A stretch of 64,000 nt of DNA, taken from contig NZ_JACFQG010000001.1 in NCBI RefSeq assembly GCF_016101585.1, positions 434,001 through 498,000 of the forward strand, given 5' to 3'. The notes under the pieces are model-generated. The model was not told where the DNA came from. It saw nothing but the letters and a program-made list of their open reading frames with translations, and ran no database searches. How positions within the stretch are numbered: position 1 is the stretch's first letter; the number at the start of each line of letters is the position of its first letter. This stretch comes from Bifidobacterium polysaccharolyticum. GTDB taxonomy: Bacteria > Actinomycetota > Actinomycetes > Actinomycetales > Bifidobacteriaceae. Positions 58,406 to 64,000 of the stretch are shown one piece after another. The translations under genes and the position numbers were made by a program.

Positions 58406-61400
58406 ATGCGTCTGGTTTCCCGTCTGCGTCGCATCTGTGCGATGATGATTGTCCTGCTGGGCCTGCTGGCGGGCCTGGGCGTCGCATCCGCCCAAGCGGA
58501 CGCTCCTGCACCCGCCGGATCAGGCCCTCGCGTAGCTGAGCAAACCCCCGCCATTCCCCCCAGCAGCGCAACCAATACCCCCCTACCTTCGCCCTCGCCT
58601 CTGGAAACCGCCTCGCCGCTGAACCCCACGCCGAGCGCTACAACATCGTCATCGCCGACGGGCACACCAGAAAACACAGACTCCGCTTCAGACAAGCCAT
58701 CCGATCAGACGGATGATCAAGCCTCGCATATGGTGCGCTTCGACCCTGCCGACGGGAGCAAGACGACACAGGAGAGCGTGAAGACCGGGATTCTCGCCTC
58801 CCCTCCGGAACGCAACCCTGTACGTGATGGCTTCCGGTTCGACGGGTGGACGCATGACGGCCAGCCCTACGACTTCCAAACCCCGGTCCTCCAGGATATG
58901 ACCCTGAAAGCCCAGTGGTCGAAAACCACGGACTGGACGCTGAGCCCGGACCATGGGCCCGCCTCCGGCACCCGTCTGACCATCAGCCCGCCCGGCCTGC
59001 AGAAGCCGTACTACGTCAGCATCCACACAGCAGGCGGCCCGACAGTCGGATTGACCGGCAACGGCCGCATCTACACATGGACGAAAGACAGCACTCCCAA
59101 ACAGGTGCCCTTCCCCACCCAGGCTGCCGAAGGGTTCCACTACCTGCAGGCCGCAGCCGGCAGCCGTTGGCGGGCCGCACTCGGATCCGACCAGCAGGTC
59201 TACACCTGGAACAGCGGACAGACTGAACCCGTGATCCTCAACACTGATCAGAACACCGGGTTCACCAGCATCAGCATGCACGATGACCAGCTGCTGGCGG
59301 TGGACCGGCAGGGACGGATCCACGCCTTCCAGGCCGGCAGCCAGGACGAGACCCCGGAATTCACCGAACAATCCACGGCCAGCCTGCCCGGGCATTCTCA
59401 GGCCGTCACCGCCGTCGCCTCCGACAAACGGATCCTCATCGTGGACGCGGACGGGCAGGCCTGGACCTGGGAGACGAGCAAGATTGGAAAAGCCGAACCC
59501 GAACGCGTCATGCAGGGCCAGGGCAGGCGCATCATCCAAGCCCACGCTCTCAGCCAGGGGTTCATCCTCCAGGACGCGGACGGGCACGCCTGGTACCTGG
59601 CCGACGGCTCGACCAAAATAACAGCCGCCAGCCTGCCGGAAAGTATGAAAGCCCGCTCAATCACCACCAACGGCAGCCAGGCCGTCATCACCGGCAAGGA
59701 CGGCCAAGTCTGGGCCTGGAAGCCCGGCAGCAAACCCGTGCGCGCGGACGACGGCAGCCAAGCCTACACGCAGGCCGCCGAAGCCGACGGCAGGATCACC
59801 GCCATAGACAAACAGGGCCGCCTGTTCACGTGGAGCCTGGACGCTCAGGGCAAACCCGGCAAGCCATCCAAGCTCGACACCAGCACCGCGCCCACATTGG
59901 AAACAGCCAGCCTGGACGGCCAGCCGCTCACACTCACCAAGACCGGCGACGCCTGGCAGGCGGACATGCCCGCCCGCAAGCCCGGACCAGCCGCCATCAC
60001 GATCACCGGCAGGCAAGGCAGCCAGCCCTTCACCAAGAGCCTGGACTACACGGTCGACCAGACCCTGACCAGAGACGCCACTACAGACTCCACCCATACA
60101 GTCACCTTCGACACAGAAGAGGGAAACACCAAGCCCGAAGACCAGCAGGTCCCCTACCCGTACGGCAGGGCCAAACGACCCTCACCCGACCCGGTACGCG
60201 ACGGCTACCAGTTCGACGGATGGTTCACAGGCAACACCGCCTACGACTTCAGCACACCCGTCACCCAAAACCTCACCCTCACCGCCAAATGGACGCCAGG
60301 CAGATGGACCATCAACCCCGACAGGGGCAGCCAGCTGGGCAACGAAACCACCACCATCACCCCGCCTGACAACACGAGTCGAGGCGTCAGATTCAACCAA
60401 GTCAGCGGATCAAAAAACGACAGCAGTATTCCCTATGGTTTTTCCTTGGCTGTGGGCAGTGACGGGAACGCTTACGCGTGGGGCGACAACAGGTATGGCC
60501 AGCTCGGCGACGGCACGACCACCAGCCGGCATACACCAGTCATGGTGAAGAAGCCTGATCGTAAGACGTATACGGACCTGCCGGCGGATTTCACCTACGT
60601 GCAGGTCAGCGCCGGAAGCTATTACTCGTTGGCCTTAGGCAGCGACGGATACGCCTACGCCTGGGGATGGAACCCGTATGGCCAGCTCGGCAACAACACA
60701 ACCAGCGGCAATAATGCGAATCCTGTTCCTGTTCGAGTGCGCGACCCAGCCAGCCCTGAGGACGCAAGCAAAGGACTACAAGCCGTACAGGTGAGCGCCG
60801 GATACTCTCATTCGCTAGCCGTGGGCAGCGACGGATACGCCTACGCCTGGGGATACAACGAGTATGGCAAGCTCGGCAACAACAACAACCATCCGTCTGA
60901 TGTTCCTGTGCACGTGTGCGACCCCGCTGACGCAAGCAAAGGACTGAAAGCCATTCAGGTGAGCGCGGAATGGAGGCATTCGCTGGCAATCGGCAGCGAC
61001 GGTTACGCCTACGCCTGGGGATACAACAAAAATGGGCAGCTCGGCAACAACAGCACCAGCGGCGAGAATGCGAATCCTGTTCCTGTCCGGGTGCGCGATC
61101 CCGCCAGCCCCGAGGACGCAAGCAAAGGACTACAAGCCATCCAGATCAGCGGCGGGTACTCTCATTCGCTGGCTGTAGGGAGCGACGGATACGCCTACGC
61201 TTGGGGATTCGACTACTGTAGTCAGCTCGGCAACAACAGCACAACGGATTCAACTGTTCCTGTGCACGTGCGCGACCCCGCCAGCCCTAATGACGATGAT
61301 AAAGGACTGCGAGCCACGCAGGTGGACGGCGGATACGAGCATTCGCTGGCCGTGGGCAGCGACGGATACGCCTACGCCTGGGGAAACAATGACAAGGGCC

Positions 61401-61966
61401 AGCTCGGCAACAACGCAACCAGCGGCTACTATTCCTACCCTGTGAAGGTGCTCGCCTCCGAGCAGTCCTCGAGCAAGGCCGGCCCCTGGCTGCACGCCGT
61501 GCGAATAATCGCCGGTGACCAGCATTCGCTGGCCATCGACACGGACGGAAACACCAAAGCATGGGGACGCAACGACTCTGGACGGCTCGGCGACGGCACC
61601 ACTAGCAGCTCGAGTGTTCCTGTGCCGGTGGCGTTCAAACTGCAGCTGGTGATCACTGATGTCTGGTTCGACCAGACCCCCGTATCAGGGCTGACCAGCG
61701 GCGATGGCAACAGCGTCACCGTGACCACGCCCGAACACCTGCCGAGCACGGTCACGGTCAGCGTAGACTATACGCTGTGCGGTGCACCCCAGCAGCCGGA
61801 CACATCCCTCAAATACACGTACACGCCTGCGGGCGTACTCCCCCAGGCCGGAGGGGAAGGCATCCTGCTCGCCCTGACCACCGGCATGACCGGCATGGGC
61901 GGGGTCCTGGCATCCCGCCGTCACCGAAGAGAACAGCAACAGCTGTCACACGCTTCGCCCGAATAA
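58406..61966 (+). CDS. Secreted RCC1-repeat/InlB B-repeat surface protein
   Basis: A 1186-residue exported protein. A signal peptide (about residues 1-30, MMIVLLGLLAGLGVASAQA) and a Pro/Ser/Thr-rich stalk to about 105 come first. Then two parallel modules follow. Module 1 is an InlB B-repeat (109-172, GFRFDGW), linker WTLSPDHGPASG, then a degenerate propeller of about 45-residue units (GxxYTW-type) to about 505. Module 2 is a B-repeat (564-630, GYQFDGW), linker WTINPDRGSQ, then seven RCC1 units (to about 1085) with SLAVGSDGYAYAWG. LPQAG at 1145-1149, a membrane segment and RRHRRE end it, as in sortase substrates. Likely a cell-wall adhesin or binding protein; ligand unknown. The start has GGGGGG upstream. 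Confidence 0.85.
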   Translation: MRLVSRLRRICAMMIVLLGLLAGLGVASAQADAPAPAGSGPRVAEQTPAIPPSSATNTPLPSPSPLETASPLNPTPSATTSSSPTGTPENTDSASDKPSDQTDDQASHMVRFDPADGSKTTQESVKTGILASPPERNPVRDGFRFDGWTHDGQPYDFQTPVLQDMTLKAQWSKTTDWTLSPDHGPASGTRLTISPPGLQKPYYVSIHTAGGPTVGLTGNGRIYTWTKDSTPKQVPFPTQAAEGFHYLQAAAGSRWRAALGSDQQVYTWNSGQTEPVILNTDQNTGFTSISMHDDQLLAVDRQGRIHAFQAGSQDETPEFTEQSTASLPGHSQAVTAVASDKRILIVDADGQAWTWETSKIGKAEPERVMQGQGRRIIQAHALSQGFILQDADGHAWYLADGSTKITAASLPESMKARSITTNGSQAVITGKDGQVWAWKPGSKPVRADDGSQAYTQAAEADGRITAIDKQGRLFTWSLDAQGKPGKPSKLDTSTAPTLETASLDGQPLTLTKTGDAWQADMPARKPGPAAITITGRQGSQPFTKSLDYTVDQTLTRDATTDSTHTVTFDTEEGNTKPEDQQVPYPYGRAKRPSPDPVRDGYQFDGWFTGNTAYDFSTPVTQNLTLTAKWTPGRWTINPDRGSQLGNETTTITPPDNTSRGVRFNQVSGSKNDSSIPYGFSLAVGSDGNAYAWGDNRYGQLGDGTTTSRHTPVMVKKPDRKTYTDLPADFTYVQVSAGSYYSLALGSDGYAYAWGWNPYGQLGNNTTSGNNANPVPVRVRDPASPEDASKGLQAVQVSAGYSHSLAVGSDGYAYAWGYNEYGKLGNNNNHPSDVPVHVCDPADASKGLKAIQVSAEWRHSLAIGSDGYAYAWGYNKNGQLGNNSTSGENANPVPVRVRDPASPEDASKGLQAIQISGGYSHSLAVGSDGYAYAWGFDYCSQLGNNSTTDSTVPVHVRDPASPNDDDKGLRATQVDGGYEHSLAVGSDGYAYAWGNNDKGQLGNNATSGYYSYPVKVLASEQSSSKAGPWLHAVRIIAGDQHSLAIDTDGNTKAWGRNDSGRLGDGTTSSSSVPVPVAFKLQLVITDVWFDQTPVSGLTSGDGNSVTVTTPEHLPSTVTVSVDYTLCGAPQQPDTSLKYTYTPAGVLPQAGGEGILLALTTGMTGMGGVLASRRHRREQQQLSHASPE
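60461..61600 (+). repeat. Seven RCC1-encoding DNA repeats
   Basis: The DNA of the second propeller repeats with a period of 168-186 bases. The block GACGGATACGCCTACGC or a near copy recurs at 60461 (diverged), 60644, 60830, 60998, 61184, 61361 and about 61542 (diverged). The five middle copies are nearly identical at the nucleotide level, including third positions, which suggests recent duplication or gene conversion. Confidence 0.8.
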
Positions 61967-62190
61967 AAGAGGCCAGGAGGCGTATCAATCCCCCGCCCTG
62001 ACCTACACAGGGGAGCAGGGAGGAACGTGCCAGTCAAGGCTCAAACCCCACGGGTCCGATACTCCTCCCGCGCCCCACCACGTCCATCCTGCCAAGTGCT
62101 GGGCAACCGCGATGACGAGAAGTGGGCATGCAACCATCCCGCCATGGCAGCCATCCTCGCCTGATTCCAGCCAGAGCAAATACCTTTTAT

Positions 62191-62214
62191 ATGGCCAAAC
62201 CGGCCATGTAGAAT
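62191..62214 (+). promoter_or_regulatory. Promoter/operator of the Bax-inhibitor gene
   Basis: TAGAAT at 62209-62214 is a good -10 about 50 bases before the start codon. Directly upstream lies ATGGCC-AAACC-GGCCAT (62191-62207), a perfect inverted repeat in the spacer. No consensus -35 is seen, which suggests regulated expression. Confidence 0.5.
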
Positions 62215-62262
62215 TGAACCAGACGATCATCCGCCACAGGCGGGAACGACAAGGAGGAGCAG

Positions 62263-63066
62263 ATGGCTTTCAACGGGGATTCGCGGCCGCAGGCCCCATA
62301 CAGTCAGTACGCACAGCAACCGATGCCTACCACGCAGGGTGGTGAACCCTACGGCATGGGTTCGCCCATCGACACCAACGCAGCATACAGCTTTGAAAAG
62401 GCGGAACGGGTCTCCATGTCCCGTGCCTATGCAGAGATGGCCATCGGCCTGCTGGTCACCGCCCTGACCGCCTACCTGACAGCCCGGACCGGTCTGCTCC
62501 TGGCCTTCATGCAGGCCACGGGCACCTTGGGCTGGATCGGCATGGCCGTGGTCCAGGTGGCCTTCGCCATGGTCCTGAGCGTCCGTGTTATGCGCATGCG
62601 CACCTCCACCGCCCGGGTCATGTTCTACATCTATGCAGCCCTGATGGGCTTCACCCTGAGCACCATCTTCATGACATACTCCCTGCCGTCAATCATGCTG
62701 ACCCTGGTGATCAGCGCAGGCTTCTTCTTCGTCCTCAGCATGCTGGGGCTGACCACGCGGCGCAACATGCTGGGCATGGGGTCCATCTTCATGGCCGGCC
62801 TGCTCATGCTGATCCTGGTCCAGGTGGTCATGCTTTTCGTGGCCCCCTCCAACACGGCCCTGCGCGTGGTCTCGGCCATCGGCATCATCCTCTTCGCCGG
62901 GCTGACCATGTATGACGCCCAGCAGACCAGGGTCATCTTCGCCACCTACCGCAGCCAGGGGCCGGAGGCCATTAAGCGGGTCTCCATCCTCTGCGCCCTC
63001 AACCTCTACCTGGACTTCGTCAACCTCTTCCTCTACATCCTGGACCTGGTCGGCGATCGCAACTGA
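62263..63066 (+). CDS. Bax inhibitor-1/YccA family membrane protein
   Basis: A 267-residue integral membrane protein with a 50-residue Gln/Pro-rich N-terminal tail and seven membrane segments. The family's typical features are RAYAEMAIGLLVTALTAYL in the first helix and GLTMYDAQQTRVI and LNLYLDFVNLFLYIL near the end, including the C-terminal Asp residues. Homologs include BsYetJ, a pH-sensitive calcium leak; role here is unknown. AAGGAGGAG precedes the ATG. A strong terminator follows. Confidence 0.92.
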   Translation: MAFNGDSRPQAPYSQYAQQPMPTTQGGEPYGMGSPIDTNAAYSFEKAERVSMSRAYAEMAIGLLVTALTAYLTARTGLLLAFMQATGTLGWIGMAVVQVAFAMVLSVRVMRMRTSTARVMFYIYAALMGFTLSTIFMTYSLPSIMLTLVISAGFFFVLSMLGLTTRRNMLGMGSIFMAGLLMLILVQVVMLFVAPSNTALRVVSAIGIILFAGLTMYDAQQTRVIFATYRSQGPEAIKRVSILCALNLYLDFVNLFLYILDLVGDRN

Positions 63067-63072
63067 CAAGGA

Positions 63073-63108
63073 AATCCCCGCCCCTGGCATTGGTGGCGGG
63101 GATTTTTT
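63073..63108. terminator. Bidirectional terminator
   Basis: AATCCCCGCC (63073-63082) pairs perfectly with GGCGGGGATT (63095-63104), followed by TTTTTT on the plus strand. The minus strand has T-containing sequence (TTTCC) after the stem, so it may also end the aconitase transcript. Confidence 0.85.
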
Positions 63109-63117
63109 ATATCTTCT

Positions 63118-64000
63118 TCAGGCTTCCTGGTTAGCTCTGGACAGCAGACCACGCAGCACGTACTGCAGGATGCCGCCGTTGCGGTAATACTCGGCCTCGC
63201 CAGGTGTGTCGATACGCACCTTGGCCGCAAACTCCACCTTGCTACCGTCGGGCCGCTGAGCCCGTACCTGGACCTGCTCGGGCAGGGAGCTGTTCAGGAC
63301 ATCGACACCAATCAAGTCATAGGTCTCCTGACCGTCCAGCCCCAGGCTTTGGGCCGACTCCCCCGCTGGGAACTCCAGCGGCAGCACGCCCATGCCGATC
63401 AGGTTGCTGCGGTGGATGCGCTCGAAGGACCTGGCGATGACGGCCCGCACACCCAGCATCCTTGTGCCCTTGGCCGCCCAATCCCTTGAGGAGCCTGTGC
63501 CGTACTCACTGCCGGCCAGTATCACCAGGGGCGTGCCCTGCCTGGCGTAGTCCTGTGCCGCCTCGAAGATGGTCGTCTCCTGACCGTCCAGGAAGTCGTA
63601 GGTGAACCCTCCCGGGCGCACATCCAGCCCCACCGAGGCCAGCAGCTGATTGCGCAGACGGATGTTGCCGAAGGTGCCCCTGACCATGACCTCGTGGTTG
63701 CCGCGCCGGGAGCCGTAGGAGTTGAAGTCCCTGGGGGCTATGCCATGTTCCTGCAGATAGCGGCCGGCCGGAGCGTCAGCCTTGATGGCCCCTGCAGGCG
63801 AGATGTGGTCGGTGGTGACCGAATCCCCCAGCAGGGCCAGCACCCGGGCCCCATGGATGTCTTCCAGGCGGTCGGGCTGGGCCTTCATGCCGTCGAAGAA
63901 GGTCTGGCGACGGATGTAGGTGGAATCCTGGTCCCAGTGGAAGAGCTCGCCCTCCGGCACCTCCAGCTTCCGCCAGCGCTCATCCCCGCCGAAGACATCC
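63118..64000 (-). CDS. acn: Aconitate hydratase, C-terminal part (cut by window edge)
   Basis: The last 293 or so residues of aconitase, which interconverts citrate and isocitrate. The swivel domain is clear: [51 protein letters not shown], and [20 protein letters not shown]. These carry the substrate-binding Ser and Arg residues. The three iron-sulfur cysteines lie in the part beyond the window. An in-frame GTG at 63960 is not the start, because family sequence ([12 protein letters not shown]) continues to base 64000. In bifidobacteria aconitase probably serves glutamate synthesis rather than a full TCA cycle. Confidence 0.93.
   Translation of the reverse strand, partial: DVFGGDERWRKLEVPEGELFHWDQDSTYIRRQTFFDGMKAQPDRLEDIHGARVLALLGDSVTTDHISPAGAIKADAPAGRYLQEHGIAPRDFNSYGSRRGNHEVMVRGTFGNIRLRNQLLASVGLDVRPGGFTYDFLDGQETTIFEAAQDYARQGTPLVILAGSEYGTGSSRDWAAKGTRMLGVRAVIARSFERIHRSNLIGMGVLPLEFPAGESAQSLGLDGQETYDLIGVDVLNSSLPEQVQVRAQRPDGSKVEFAAKVRIDTPGEAEYYRNGGILQYVLRGLLSRANQEA

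Noticed and set aside
60461-61600. Regularly spaced repeats suggestive of a CRISPR array
   Set aside because: Period is about 180 bases, spacers are not unique, and the repeats encode RCC1 units in a continuous open frame.
61967-62262. Possible small gene or RNA between the surface protein and the Bax-inhibitor gene
   Set aside because: No open frame with a ribosome site and no tRNA-like fold; only the promoter and inverted repeat near 62200 are supported.

Overview
The window is a stretch of high-GC actinobacterial chromosome that reads as Bifidobacterium or a close relative. The evidence is gene content and order: SepH/DUF3071, DUF4193, DUF3046, a ClgR-type regulator, a PASTA-domain kinase next to a polyprenyl synthase, a ParC/ParE pair, a long Lhr helicase, and the actinobacterial run ftsK-pgsA-cinA-clgR-DUF3046-recA-recX. 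I cannot assign a species. An insect-gut bifidobacterium is possible but is only a guess, prompted by the large RCC1-type surface protein. I saw no tRNA or rRNA gene, insertion sequence, prophage or CRISPR array; the one RNA gene is rnpB.

Layout. 1-10.7 kb: the start of an MFS transporter, rarA, then two amino-acid ABC transporters. The first is a fused binding protein/permease with its ATPase; the second is a complete gluABCD-type operon. A Ski2-like helicase lies between them. 10.8-15.8 kb: aspS, hisS and a divergent DUF349 protein. 15.9-21.7 kb: bifunctional Rel (p)ppGpp synthetase/hydrolase, dut, DUF4193, divergent sepH and a phosphodiesterase-like protein. 21.7-34.1 kb: parC, lhr and parE (lhr and parE leftward, convergent with parC), then the principal sigma factor and a DUF4192-like protein. 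34.2-40.2 kb: polyprenyl synthase overlapping a PASTA kinase, plsC, a small membrane protein and an orphan trpD. 40.4-44.9 kb: secA, long HPF and rnpB. 44.9-53.3 kb: recX, recA (with LexA box), DUF3046, clgR, cinA, pgsA, ftsK and a degenerate Fic protein. 53.3-58.1 kb: a MerR regulator with a palindromic operator, miaA, miaB, a small RelQ-like synthetase and an aldo-keto reductase. 58.4-64 kb: a 1186-residue secreted RCC1/InlB-repeat surface protein, a Bax-inhibitor-1 family membrane protein and the end of aconitase.

Most of the window is core housekeeping: replication and repair, transcription, stringent response, tRNA charging and modification, protein export and cell-wall signalling. Two alarmone synthetases (long Rel and short RelQ) are present. 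RecA-RecX carries a visible LexA-type box on its promoter.

The least ordinary element is the surface protein at 58406-61966. It appears to be a duplicated module (InlB-type B-repeat, short linker, beta-propeller). The first propeller is decayed and the second is built of highly similar repeats, with an unusual LPQAG sorting motif. Other points worth attention are a leader hairpin and paired 10-bp repeats upstream of trpD, a Fic protein lacking the usual catalytic signature, a MerR operator embedded in the end of miaA, and an array of TAATAACCGT repeats.
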